DNA from: Alphaproteobacteria bacterium
Lineage (GTDB): Bacteria; Pseudomonadota; Alphaproteobacteria; SMXS01
Length of the DNA: 64,000 bases
Direction of reading: 5' to 3'
NCBI GenBank assembly: GCA_028284945.1
Contig: JANQQJ010000024.1
Span: forward strand, 1 to 64,000
The translations under genes were made by a program, and so were the position numbers. The notes beneath the pieces were generated by a model. The model saw nothing but the letters and a program-made list of their open reading frames with translations. It ran no database searches and was not told the DNA's origin. Shown piece by piece: positions 49,725-58,544 of the stretch. Every line of letters starts with the position of its first letter. Positions within the stretch are counted from its first letter, which is position 1.

Positions 49725-51110
49725 ATGTCAGACGGAAATCACGCGGCTTCTGGGCACGTGCCGCTAAAGCGGTCGACGATCTTTTTCTATAGCCTGCCGC
49801 AAATGCCGGTGATGATGGGGTTTCTACCCTTCGCCATCATCCTTCCCCCCTTCTATTCCGGGGAACTGGGTCTTGACCTGGGCCTTTACTCACAGATCCT
49901 TTTAGTTGTCTCTTTGTTCGACGTGCTTACCGATGCGCTGATCGGCCGAGTCAGCGACAAAACACGGTCGCGCTTTGGCAGGCGTCGCATCTGGATGGTT
50001 ATCGGCATCCCGATGATGATGTTCGGAATCTATAAGCTCTACATCCCGACCGGCCCGGTGGACGGCTGGTACTTCTTCACCTGGGCGATGGTGATGCGGT
50101 TCGGTTGGACCTTATTGACCATCCCTTACTGGTCTTGGGGCGCCGAACTTTCACCGGATTATCAGGAAAGGTCCCGGATCACCGGGTCGCGCGCCGCATC
50201 GGGACTGATTGGCACATTGCTGGTCTGGGCTGTATTGCTGGTCGGCCTGTTTGGGTTCGATATGGGCGGCACAACCGCATCGGTAAATCTGATCGGTGCC
50301 GTCATCATTATTGCCCTGCCTATTACAGTGGGACTTGCGGTCTGGCGGGTTCCGGAACGAAAAAACATTAGCCCGACGACCACGCCGATCTGGGAAGGCG
50401 TCAAGCTGATGTGGCGGAACGGGCCACTCAAACGGCTGATCCTGGCGTTTCTTGTCGGTTACACATCCTTCGCCATCACCTTCCAACTTTATATTTTCTA
50501 TATCACCTCGATCCTTCAGGCCGGTTCGGCATGGATATGGCTTTTGTCCATGACCACGTTGATTGGTGTTCTGGCGGTGCCGGTCTGGGTCAAGATCTCG
50601 AAGCGGACGGGCAAACACCGCGCGTGGGGGGCAGCGCTGATTATTTCGGCCGTGGTCGGCCCGCTTTATGCCCTGCTGGGGCCCGGGGACTTGCTTTATG
50701 CCATTCCTATCCTCGTTGTGCTGGCGTTCGCATCAGGCACATTCGATGCCATGCCGAATTCGATGAAGGCCGATGTTATTGACCTCGATACGGTTATGAC
50801 CGGCGAGGACCGGGCGGCGCTTTACTTCTCCGCCTGGGCCTTTACGCAAAAGTTAGCGCAGACAATTGCAGGCTATCTGACGCTGCAGGGCCTGGCTCTG
50901 GCGGGTTATGTCCCTGCCCTGGGTCCTGAAAACGATCCTGACGGGCTTTTCGCGCTCAAGATGATCTTTGCCTTCGTGCCGAGCATTTTCTTTATCGCCG
51001 CAGCGGCCATTGCTTGGAACTATCCGATCACCGAGGCGCGGCAGCGTGAACTCAGGGCCGAAGTGGAGAACCGCAAATCCGGCCAACTCGCAGAGGCTCC
51101 GGCGGAGTAA
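49725..51110 (+). CDS. GPH family (glycoside-pentoside-hexuronide type) MFS transporter
   Basis: A 461-residue, 12-helix symporter: FFYSLPQMPVMMG, LFDVLTDALIGRVSDKTRSRFGRRRIWMVIGIP, WGAELSPDYQERSRITGSRAA and FDAMPNSMKADVIDLDTVMTGEDRAAL are the family's signature loops. ATG 49725 follows GGGGAG; an upstream in-frame stretch has no such site. A close paralogue begins 12 bases on. In other bacteria such carriers take sugars, but many related ones in catabolic clusters take other compounds. Confidence 0.92.
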   Translation: MSDGNHAASGHVPLKRSTIFFYSLPQMPVMMGFLPFAIILPPFYSGELGLDLGLYSQILLVVSLFDVLTDALIGRVSDKTRSRFGRRRIWMVIGIPMMMFGIYKLYIPTGPVDGWYFFTWAMVMRFGWTLLTIPYWSWGAELSPDYQERSRITGSRAASGLIGTLLVWAVLLVGLFGFDMGGTTASVNLIGAVIIIALPITVGLAVWRVPERKNISPTTTPIWEGVKLMWRNGPLKRLILAFLVGYTSFAITFQLYIFYITSILQAGSAWIWLLSMTTLIGVLAVPVWVKISKRTGKHRAWGAALIISAVVGPLYALLGPGDLLYAIPILVVLAFASGTFDAMPNSMKADVIDLDTVMTGEDRAALYFSAWAFTQKLAQTIAGYLTLQGLALAGYVPALGPENDPDGLFALKMIFAFVPSIFFIAAAAIAWNYPITEARQRELRAEVENRKSGQLAEAPAE

Positions 51111-51122
51111 GGGGGAAGTGCT

Positions 51123-52484
51123 TTGACGGCAACAGCGCACAAGCCTCTAAAGAAATCGACCATCTTCTACTACGGCATCGCCGAGTTGCCGCTCTACATG
51201 ATGCTCTTGCCGGTCGTCGTGATGATTCCGAATTACTACGCACAGGACCTGGGCGTGAGTCTCTGGGTGCTCGCCGTCCTGCCGATTGCGACCAGGATGT
51301 TTGATGCGTTTACGGACCCGATCATCGGTCGGTTGAGTGACCGGACCCATTCCCGGTGGGGACGCAGGCGGCCATGGATTCTTGCCTCCGTGCCGTTGAT
51401 GATGATCGGCATTTATAAGCTCTTCATGCCTGAGCCCCCGGTCAGTGTGTTTTATCTGTTTGGCTGGCTGATCGTATTCTGGACCGGCTGGACCATGTTC
51501 TTGATCCCCTATTTCGCGTGGGCCGCAGAACTGACGCCGGACTATCACGAGCGGTCAGTGGTCACTGGGTTCCGCTCAATGATGGGCGTGGCGGGGCAGT
51601 TGCTGGGCCAGCTTGTACCGGTCGTCGCGCTGGCCTTTTTTGCCTTTGGCGGGACCGGCAATGTGTTGTGGCTGCTGGGTGTTCTTGCGCTCGTGCTGAT
51701 CCCCATTGTCGTCGTCCCGGCGGTGCTCAAGGTGCCTGAACGTATGGATTATGTGCCGTCGACCCTGCCTCTCAAGGAAGCGGCCAAGCTGATGTGGGCC
51801 AATGGTCCGCTGAAGCGATTGATGCTCGCCTTCTTCTTCAATTTCTTCGGCCTGGCGATGACCACCAACCTTTACCTGTTCTATATCAGGAGCGTTATTG
51901 GTGAGGAAGAGCGCTGGGTTTACATCCTCGGCGCATTCTACCTCTGCAATATGCTCGCGGTGCCGTTTTGGGTCAGGCTGTCACGGACGATCGGGAAACA
52001 CCGGTCCTGGGGAGTGAGCCTTGTTCTCATTTCTGTCGCGTCGCCGTTCTATCTTCTGCTCGGGCCAGGCGATCTTTGGTACATGATGCCGATTACGATC
52101 CTGTCCGGCATCGCCGCCGGGTCGTTCCAGGCCCTGCCAAATTCCATGAAAGCCGACGTGATCGACATTGACACACTCGAAAGCGGCGAGGACCGTGCCG
52201 CACTCTTTTTCTCGGTATGGTCCTTCGTTCAGAAAGCGTCGCTTGCGCTGGGCGGATCGCTAGGTCTGGCGCTGCTGGCCATGGTCGGGTTCGAGGCGGC
52301 GCCGGGGGCCGTCAATACCGAACAGGGCATATGGGGCCTCAAAATCCTATTTGCCCTGGCGCCGTCCGTGTTTTTTCTGGCTGCGACAGTGGTCGCCTGG
52401 GGCTATCCCATAACAGAAGAGCGGCAACGGCAAATCCGCGCTGAGATTGACGCCCAGCGTGCCGCGCCGGGTCCAGCCGCGTAG
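51123..52484 (+). CDS. GPH family MFS transporter (second of tandem pair)
   Basis: A 453-residue paralogue of the preceding gene with the same signature loops (MFDAFTDPIIGRLSDRTHSRWGRRRPWI, WAAELTPDYHERSVVTGFRS, FQALPNSMKADVIDIDTLESGEDRAAL). Start TTG 51123 has GGGGGA upstream. The pair may form a two-component system or handle two substrates. It runs convergently into an exported protein gene with a gap of 6 bases. Confidence 0.92.
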   Translation: MTATAHKPLKKSTIFYYGIAELPLYMMLLPVVVMIPNYYAQDLGVSLWVLAVLPIATRMFDAFTDPIIGRLSDRTHSRWGRRRPWILASVPLMMIGIYKLFMPEPPVSVFYLFGWLIVFWTGWTMFLIPYFAWAAELTPDYHERSVVTGFRSMMGVAGQLLGQLVPVVALAFFAFGGTGNVLWLLGVLALVLIPIVVVPAVLKVPERMDYVPSTLPLKEAAKLMWANGPLKRLMLAFFFNFFGLAMTTNLYLFYIRSVIGEEERWVYILGAFYLCNMLAVPFWVRLSRTIGKHRSWGVSLVLISVASPFYLLLGPGDLWYMMPITILSGIAAGSFQALPNSMKADVIDIDTLESGEDRAALFFSVWSFVQKASLALGGSLGLALLAMVGFEAAPGAVNTEQGIWGLKILFALAPSVFFLAATVVAWGYPITEERQRQIRAEIDAQRAAPGPAA

Positions 52485-52490
52485 CACGTT

Positions 52491-53192
52491 TCAATTGGAT
52501 ACATCAAAACCACCGGTTTGCCGGTTAAAGGTCACAACATGCCTTGTCCCCGACGTGGAGTAGTCCACCGCGGTCGTCACAGGCGGCAACTGGCCCATAA
52601 CCTGTCCCTTGCGGACACTTTCGGTGGTCAAAAACATCAACAGAGACTTGGGGGCTGTAATGCTGATCGCCCCCTGGCCAAAAATCACCGACGCTTGCAT
52701 GGGCACGATGCCCGCGGACCTTTTGTTGATGCTATAGGGTAGCGAAAGCCCAAATGTTCCGGCCTTGGTCGATGCGTTGGTCAGCTTGAAGACATGGTCA
52801 TTGGTCTGGGCGGTAACCGAAAACGTGCTTCCATCATAAGTGTAGCTGCCACCAGCGGATGGCGATGAGCTGTCTGACGGCATGATGAAGGCCCCGGTCT
52901 GGGGCACCACTGTTGCCGCATAGACCGAATACGCATCATGTTCCCAGGTGATCTGGTTGGTTTCGTAGAGCTGTTGCGGGTTGATCGCCACCCAGGCAAT
53001 CGCGCTGGGCGTTCCCGTAAAGGGCTGCACGATCACCAGGTTATAGCCGGTCGATTGAAGATAGACGATGTCTTCGGGTGCAATCTGGATGACAAGCTGA
53101 TCTTGAGCCGCTTGAGCGCCCTTAGCCGTGAACACGCCAAGTACGAGAGTCAAACCAAAAGCGACCGCAGATACTGAAACAAAGCGGGTCAT
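52491..53192 (-). CDS. Exported protein of unknown function
   Basis: A 233-residue protein with a signal peptide (about 1-28, ending GAQA). The rest is beta-rich (IQIAPEDIVYLQSTGYNLVIVQPFTG, FSVTAQTNDHVFKLTNASTKAGTFG) with almost no Cys. ATG 53192 has AGGAGG 6 bases upstream. I do not recognise a family; it may be a periplasmic or surface protein. It is the last gene before the SDR run on this strand. Confidence 0.75.
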   Translation of the reverse strand: MTRFVSVSAVAFGLTLVLGVFTAKGAQAAQDQLVIQIAPEDIVYLQSTGYNLVIVQPFTGTPSAIAWVAINPQQLYETNQITWEHDAYSVYAATVVPQTGAFIMPSDSSSPSAGGSYTYDGSTFSVTAQTNDHVFKLTNASTKAGTFGLSLPYSINKRSAGIVPMQASVIFGQGAISITAPKSLLMFLTTESVRKGQVMGQLPPVTTAVDYSTSGTRHVVTFNRQTGGFDVSN

Positions 53193-53265
53193 TTTCAACC
53201 TCCTATCTTATCCCCAGCCCCAAATTAGAGTTATGGCTTCGTTGGCCCGAACGCAATTGGCGTTA

Positions 53266-54042
53266 TCAGGGGACAATACCTTCGGTAATCGTCACCGTAT
53301 TGTCGATCACCAGTTCCGCGCCATTAGTGTATTTCGATTCATCAGAGGCCAGATAAACCACCATCCAGGCGATGTCGTCCGGCTCGCCCGGTGTCGTTCC
53401 CGCCACAGGTTGTGAATTACGCGGGTCCTCTTCCATAGCAGCAGCCACTTGCGCCCCTACCTTTTGCGTCATGGGGGTCACAATGCCGCCGGGATGGATG
53501 GAGTTCACCCGAATCTTGTCGCCATTTTGCGCGCAGTGCACCGCCGCTGCTTTCGACATCAGCCGCACCGCGCCTTTGGCTGCTGCATAGGAGAAGACGT
53601 ACGGGATACCGGCAATGCCAGCAATCGACGACATGTTGATGATAGAGCAGCCCTCGCCGGACTCGCGCATCAGAGGAATAGCGTGCTTCATGCCATAGAA
53701 GGTTGCGTCCGTGCTGACGGCGTTAACCGCGCGCCAGTCTTCTTCCGAGCAAGTTTCGACCGTACCGGGAATGACGATGCCGGCATTGTTTACCAGCACG
53801 TTCAGCTTGCCGTATTTTTCCTTCACGTGGGCGATCAGGTTCACCCACGCTTCTTCGTTGGTGACGTCGAGGTGGTAATACTCACCGCCGATTTCGCTGG
53901 CGACCTTCTGGCCCTCATCATCGGCGATATCGGCGACAATGACCGTGCCGCCTTCCTGCGCCAGCCGGCGGCTATCCGCCTCACCCAGCCCCATCGCCCC
54001 GCCTGTCACAATGCAGACTTTACCTGCAACCCGATCTGTCAT
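53266..54042 (-). CDS. Short-chain dehydrogenase/reductase (paralogue 1)
   Basis: A 258-residue Rossmann-fold NAD(P) oxidoreductase. TGGAMGLGE (13-21) is the cofactor motif, NNAG lies at 86-89, and the catalytic residues are Ser139, Tyr152 and Lys156 (YAAAK). Acidic residues after the second strand (DIADDEG) suggest NAD preference. Close paralogue of the next gene. Both probably oxidise a secondary alcohol of a cyclic or hydroxyacid substrate. Confidence 0.95.
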   Translation of the reverse strand: MTDRVAGKVCIVTGGAMGLGEADSRRLAQEGGTVIVADIADDEGQKVASEIGGEYYHLDVTNEEAWVNLIAHVKEKYGKLNVLVNNAGIVIPGTVETCSEEDWRAVNAVSTDATFYGMKHAIPLMRESGEGCSIINMSSIAGIAGIPYVFSYAAAKGAVRLMSKAAAVHCAQNGDKIRVNSIHPGGIVTPMTQKVGAQVAAAMEEDPRNSQPVAGTTPGEPDDIAWMVVYLASDESKYTNGAELVIDNTVTITEGIVP

Positions 54043-54129
54043 GCTGTTCTCCTATCCACTTTTTCTCGCTACTTCTGTTTCCCAAAAACACCTCTCACCC
54101 ACACCTTGGCGGGCATGACAAGGAAGGGG

Positions 54130-54915
54130 CTAAGCGACCACGCCCTCTGTCACCGTGACCGTATTGTCGATAATCAGTTCAGCACCGTTGGTATATTTCG
54201 ATTCATCCGACGCCAGGTAGAGCACGCCATAGGCAATGTCATTGGGCTCGCCCATCCGGCTGCCCATACGGTATTCCATAATCCGCTGGCTAATCTCGTC
54301 CGGTTCCGGCGCCGATGATTCTGGCGGATGTACTCCCGTTGTCATCGGCGTTTCAATCGCACCGGGATGGACTGAATTGACCCTGATCTTGTCGCCGTTC
54401 TGCGCGCAGTGAACGGCCGCGGCTTTCGACATCAGCCGCACGGCACCTTTGGCCGCGGCATAGGCGAACACATAAGGCGTACCGGCGATCCCCGCGATCG
54501 ACGACATGTTTATAATCGAGCATAACTCGCCGGAGTCCCGCATCAGCGGAATGGCGTGCTTCATGCCATAGAAGGTGGCATCGGCGCTCACTGCATTGAC
54601 CCGCCGCCACAACTCTTCAGTCGTGTTTTCGACGTGGCCACCACCGGCAATACCTGCATTGTTCACCAGCACATTCAGCTTGCCATAGGTGGATTTGACA
54701 TGGCCCATCAGGGCGATCCAGGCATCCTCCTGGGTAACGTCCAAATGGACATATTCCGCACCGATTTCATTGGCGAGCGCCTGTCCCTTGTCATCGACGA
54801 TATCGGCGATGATCACCTTGCCACCTTCTTTGGCGAACAGGCGGCAATCCGCCTCCCCCAGGCCCATGGCCCCACCGGTGACGATACATACTTTTCCGTC
54901 AACGCGTCCTGTCAT
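54130..54915 (-). CDS. Short-chain dehydrogenase/reductase (paralogue 2)
   Basis: A 261-residue SDR with the same catalytic positions (Ser139, Tyr152, Lys156) and TGGAMGLGE motif as the 53.3 kb gene, and closely similar sequence through residue 160. They differ around 190-215, a loop that often covers the substrate. The tandem arrangement suggests recent duplication. Follows the VOC gene in the transcript by 21 bases. Confidence 0.95.
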   Translation of the reverse strand: MTGRVDGKVCIVTGGAMGLGEADCRLFAKEGGKVIIADIVDDKGQALANEIGAEYVHLDVTQEDAWIALMGHVKSTYGKLNVLVNNAGIAGGGHVENTTEELWRRVNAVSADATFYGMKHAIPLMRDSGELCSIINMSSIAGIAGTPYVFAYAAAKGAVRLMSKAAAVHCAQNGDKIRVNSVHPGAIETPMTTGVHPPESSAPEPDEISQRIMEYRMGSRMGEPNDIAYGVLYLASDESKYTNGAELIIDNTVTVTEGVVA

Positions 54916-54936
54916 GTTCTCTCCTTGCGTAATGGC

Positions 54937-55482
54937 TTACCGTTCCGGGTGACGCGGGTCCCACAACCGCGCCTCGGTTTCCTTCTCATAACCCTTGCCA
55001 TTGGGAAAGCTGATCAGCTCCATCTGCATGTCCCACGGGGTCAGGAAGTAACAGGATCGCAGGCCCGCTTCCGGCCCTTCGGCGACGGCTGGACCGCCGC
55101 CGGCCATCAACCGGATATTATGTGATCGCAAGTGATCCATGGCTGCGTCCATGTCATCGACATATAGCGTGATGTGATGCCCACCCCAGTCACTGTTCTT
55201 CGGCATCTGCTTGCGCTGGTCGGGTGCCGCATATTCAAACAGTTCGATATTGGGGCCGTGACCGCAACGGAACTGCCCCACCTTGACGATCTCGGCACGC
55301 GGATGGACGTTCAGCATATCGTTCATCCAGGTGCCCTCGTCATCCTTGAATGGCCCATGGGCATAGAACGGTTCGAACCCCAATATGTCGACGAAGAACT
55401 CTCGGGCCTGTTCGTAATCGGGCACCGTGATGCCGATATGTTCAGCACCGCGCAGGCCCGGCAATCCCTTGTTTTCACTCAT
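54937..55482 (-). CDS. VOC (glyoxalase-like) family protein
   Basis: A 181-residue protein: GAEHIGITVPDYEQAREFFVDILGFEPF is the first beta-alpha-beta unit, then GHHITLYVDDMDAAMDHLRSHNIRLMAGG and FLTPWDMQMELISFPNG. His and Glu in these units are the probable metal ligands. It lies between the SMP-30 gene (4 bases) and SDR 2. Could be an extradiol-like dioxygenase, lyase or isomerase. Confidence 0.9.
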   Translation of the reverse strand: MSENKGLPGLRGAEHIGITVPDYEQAREFFVDILGFEPFYAHGPFKDDEGTWMNDMLNVHPRAEIVKVGQFRCGHGPNIELFEYAAPDQRKQMPKNSDWGGHHITLYVDDMDAAMDHLRSHNIRLMAGGGPAVAEGPEAGLRSCYFLTPWDMQMELISFPNGKGYEKETEARLWDPRHPER

Positions 55483-55486
55483 GCAT

Positions 55487-56368
55487 TCATCCTTTAAATC
55501 GAGGCTCTGCGATACCCTTTACGCCCAGACCGGTCACTTTCAGAAGCGCGCCATCCATTGGGCCGTCGGCCTCCCGATTAAGCGAGTTGGAAATAGAGGT
55601 CACGTAGAGTTCGCTTAAGTCCGGACCGCCAAACATGACGCTTGAAGGCAACGCGACAGGCATGGAATAGGCTTCCATCAGAATTCCATCCGGATCGAAT
55701 TTCCCGACCTGACGGTTGCGGACCAGCGCGACCCATAGGTTACCGTCAGAATCGACGGTCGCGCCGTCACCGGCGCCATCGTGGTCGCGGCCGACATCGA
55801 TATGAACGCGGCGTTCACTGATTTGACCGCCATCCGTGTCATAATCATAGGCATAAATCACAGCACCAATACTGTCGGAAAAGTACAGCGTTTTGCCATC
55901 CGGACTGAAACAGGGTCCATTGGACAAAACAATATCTGAATCCAGTGTTTCGACAGAATGATCTGCGTTGAGCCGGTAAAGATGTGCGATCGCCGGTTCC
56001 CGCGGTGGCCTGGTGATCATCGTTCCGGCGACAAATCGCCCCTGACGGTCAACTTTGCCGTCGTTAAAGCGTGTTCTCGGCTCGCCCGCCTCAGGATCGG
56101 TAAGCGGCTCGCATCGGCCACGTTCAAAATCGAGAAGATGAAACCCTGTCCGTAATGCGACCACAGCGCCGCCCTGTTCGCGTAAGGCCATAGACCCGAT
56201 GACATCAGGAACACCCCAATGGCGTAGCTCGCCGGTCCGATGATCGAGGCGGTGGACAATTCGTCCTATGGAGTCAATCCAGTAGAGCGCCTGTTCACGC
56301 TCGTCCCAGACCGGGCCCTCGCCCAGCATGTCTTTGGTCGTACCGACCCGTTCGATGGTGATGCTCAC
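55487..56368 (-). CDS. SMP-30/gluconolactonase/LRE family lactonase
   Basis: A 293-residue six-bladed beta-propeller. LGEGPVWD carries the metal-binding Glu17, TRFNDGKVDRQGRFVAGTM the Asn/Asp pair, LSNGPCFSPDGKTLYFSDS and GDGATVDSDGNLWVA the later metal residues. It hydrolyses lactones. GTG 56368 with GGGGAG at 6 bases is the preferred start. It begins a minus-strand run SMP-30, VOC, SDR2, SDR1. Confidence 0.92.
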   Translation of the reverse strand: MSITIERVGTTKDMLGEGPVWDEREQALYWIDSIGRIVHRLDHRTGELRHWGVPDVIGSMALREQGGAVVALRTGFHLLDFERGRCEPLTDPEAGEPRTRFNDGKVDRQGRFVAGTMITRPPREPAIAHLYRLNADHSVETLDSDIVLSNGPCFSPDGKTLYFSDSIGAVIYAYDYDTDGGQISERRVHIDVGRDHDGAGDGATVDSDGNLWVALVRNRQVGKFDPDGILMEAYSMPVALPSSVMFGGPDLSELYVTSISNSLNREADGPMDGALLKVTGLGVKGIAEPRFKG

Positions 56369-56513
56369 CGGTGTCTCCCCTGACCCGGCCATGAAACAAG
56401 GACTGGGCAGCAAATGCAACGGCGAAACAGTCATGCGTGATGGATTAGAGGCCTTTACCGTCACCCGGCTGCGCCCTACGGTCTTGCTGACTGAGAAGAG
56501 GGGGTGGGTGTTC

Positions 56514-56906
56514 ATGTTCAAAGGATCTTGTCTTTGCGGTGGGGTGACCATCCATGTGGAAGGGGAATTCGAGCATGCGCCCGAAGCCTGCCATTGCACC
56601 CAGTGCCGGAAACAAAGCGGTCATTTCCTGTCGGCCGTCAACGTTCACCGCTCCAAGCTGACGGTAACGGGGGACGAGCATGTAACCTGGTACCAATCCT
56701 CTGATAACGTGCGGCGTGGATTCTGCTCGCAGTGCGGGGCGACACTGTTCTGGAAGCCTGAAATCGACGGATATGAGTGGACGGCCGTGGCCATGGGGTT
56801 GTTCGATGGCCCAACGGGGACCCGCATCGCCAAACACACCTTTGTCGGCGACAAGGGTGATTACTATGACATCAACGACGGGGCACCCCAGAGCGACGCC
56901 TTCTAG
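56514..56906 (+). CDS. GFA/CENP-V family zinc protein
   Basis: A 130-residue relative of the 28.9 kb GFA protein with the same Cys set: C6-x-C8, C26-x-C28-x2-C31 and FCSQC. It overlaps the divergent SMP-30 upstream region and ends 4 bases into the convergent phosphatase gene. ATG 56514 starts the domain directly; the upstream frame is antisense to the SMP-30 start region. Activity on glutathione adducts is unproven. Confidence 0.9.
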   Translation: MFKGSCLCGGVTIHVEGEFEHAPEACHCTQCRKQSGHFLSAVNVHRSKLTVTGDEHVTWYQSSDNVRRGFCSQCGATLFWKPEIDGYEWTAVAMGLFDGPTGTRIAKHTFVGDKGDYYDINDGAPQSDAF

Positions 56907-57478
56907 CCGACCTCGGTCTCTGCCTCTTCACCCAGCGACCCGACCTCCATAACCCCGTTTCTTGATATAATTTCGGTTACGGAACAGTTATCAGGACGGA
57001 AATAGACGACTGTATCGTCGCCCAGAATCTCGCCAATGATAACGTTGATGGCGACAAAATGTGACGTGATCACCGTCGGCTCATTGATCGACCGGATGGC
57101 CTCCATAAGATCTTTGCGCCAAAGGGTCAGATCGTGCTCTCCGGCGAATTGTGCGACCGGATCGGACCACCGCCCAGGCATCACCTGCATCAGCCATTCG
57201 CGCCGCTTCTCCAAATCTTCCGTTGGCGACGGAACTTCACTAACCCGTTGATCTATTGAAGGTTCTATATCCCACAATTTGGCGAATGCCGCAGCCGTTT
57301 CCTGGGTTCTGCGCATCGGGCTTGTCACAACCGGCATGGGCCCAAGGGGCCCGAGTTTTTCCGCAGCCTTTTGCGCTTGTGCCTGCCCCAGCGCACTCAA
57401 CCCCGGGTCCATATCCTGATCCCAGCCGCCTGTCGCTTCACCATGGCGGACCAGATAGATGGAAAACGCATCAGTCAT
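56903..57478 (-). CDS. Histidine phosphatase family protein
   Basis: A 191-residue phosphoglycerate mutase-like phosphatase: YLVRHGEATGGWDQDMDPGLSALGQAQAQKAAEKL with the RHGE catalytic motif near residue 11, PMRRTQETA and a second His (TSHFVAINV, about 145). Could dephosphorylate a small metabolite or protein; no specific substrate is indicated. Convergent overlap of 4 bases with the GFA gene. Confidence 0.92.
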   Translation of the reverse strand: MTDAFSIYLVRHGEATGGWDQDMDPGLSALGQAQAQKAAEKLGPLGPMPVVTSPMRRTQETAAAFAKLWDIEPSIDQRVSEVPSPTEDLEKRREWLMQVMPGRWSDPVAQFAGEHDLTLWRKDLMEAIRSINEPTVITSHFVAINVIIGEILGDDTVVYFRPDNCSVTEIISRNGVMEVGSLGEEAETEVG

Positions 57479-57677
57479 ATATCATTCCGTTACCGTTATA
57501 TTATCCACCAGCTAAGCCGTTTTTGAACAGATAGCCCACTACGTGTCCAATGCTCGGGACGCCGCTATAAGAGAGCAACTTTCAGACCGGTGCAAGGCCA
57601 TGTTCACTTGCTGCCCCCTCATGCTTGCATCAAAATGATCTCAATATCGCTCTTGATTAATGCAAAGGCCCCCACGA

Positions 57678-58544
57678 ATGACACAAGTTGACCCCGAGGG
57701 TCCCAATTCAGACCAGATCGAATTTTGGAACGGCGATGGCGGCCGCAAATTCATCAAATATCAACATGCCCTGGATGTGATGATCGGCCCATTCGGCGAT
57801 GCCGCGATGGCCAAACTAGAGGTACAGCAGGGGGAGGTCGCGCTTGATGTCGGGTGTGGATGTGGCGCAACGACCATCGAATTGGCACGTCAAGTCGGCA
57901 GCCGCGGCGAAGCCGTCGGGGTCGATATCTCGGAAATCATGCTGGCCCGCGCAGAAGACGTCGCTGCCCATGCCGAGGCAACCAATGTGTTCTTCGAACA
58001 CGCCGATGTCGAGACCAGCCCGCTCCACCGGGATAGTTTCGATATTGCGTTTTCGCGCTTCGGCGTGATGTTTTTCCAGAACCCGGTAACCGCCTTCTCG
58101 AACATCGCGCGGGTCCTGCATGACAAGGGCCGGATCGGCTTTGCCTGCTGGCAGCCGATTGACAAGAACCCCTGGCTGGGCCTGCAGATGCAAGCGGTAT
58201 TGCCCTTTGTCGACCCACCAGAACCGATGCCTGCCGACGCCCCCGGCCCGTTTTCCCTGGCCGACCCGGACCGCATCCGTCAGGTTCTGAGTGAGTCTGG
58301 GTTTACAGATATCAACGTCGACGGGTTCACCCCGGACATCATTTTGGGCGCTACCCATGATCTGGACGATGCTGTCGATTTCGGCCTGGAAATGGGGCCG
58401 GCGGGGACACTGCTTGAGGGCGCCGACGATGGCACCATTGCCAAAGCGACAGCGGCTGTCCGGTCAGCGTTAGCGCCGCATCACGGCGCGGAAGGTGTCA
58501 AGGTCGGCGCGGCGGCCTGGATTGTTACGGCGCGTCGGGGATAG
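57678..58544 (+). CDS. Class I SAM-dependent methyltransferase
   Basis: A 288-residue Rossmann-fold methyltransferase: VALDVGCGCGATTIELARQVG is SAM motif I (about 52-72), VGVDISEIMLARA motif II and FEHADVET motif III; FDIAFSRFGVMFFQNPV follows. Substrate is unknown. ATG 57678 is used; ATG 57660 is in frame and equally possible. The last 20 bases overlap the convergent zinc-ribbon gene. Confidence 0.9.
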   Translation: MTQVDPEGPNSDQIEFWNGDGGRKFIKYQHALDVMIGPFGDAAMAKLEVQQGEVALDVGCGCGATTIELARQVGSRGEAVGVDISEIMLARAEDVAAHAEATNVFFEHADVETSPLHRDSFDIAFSRFGVMFFQNPVTAFSNIARVLHDKGRIGFACWQPIDKNPWLGLQMQAVLPFVDPPEPMPADAPGPFSLADPDRIRQVLSESGFTDINVDGFTPDIILGATHDLDDAVDFGLEMGPAGTLLEGADDGTIAKATAAVRSALAPHHGAEGVKVGAAAWIVTARRG

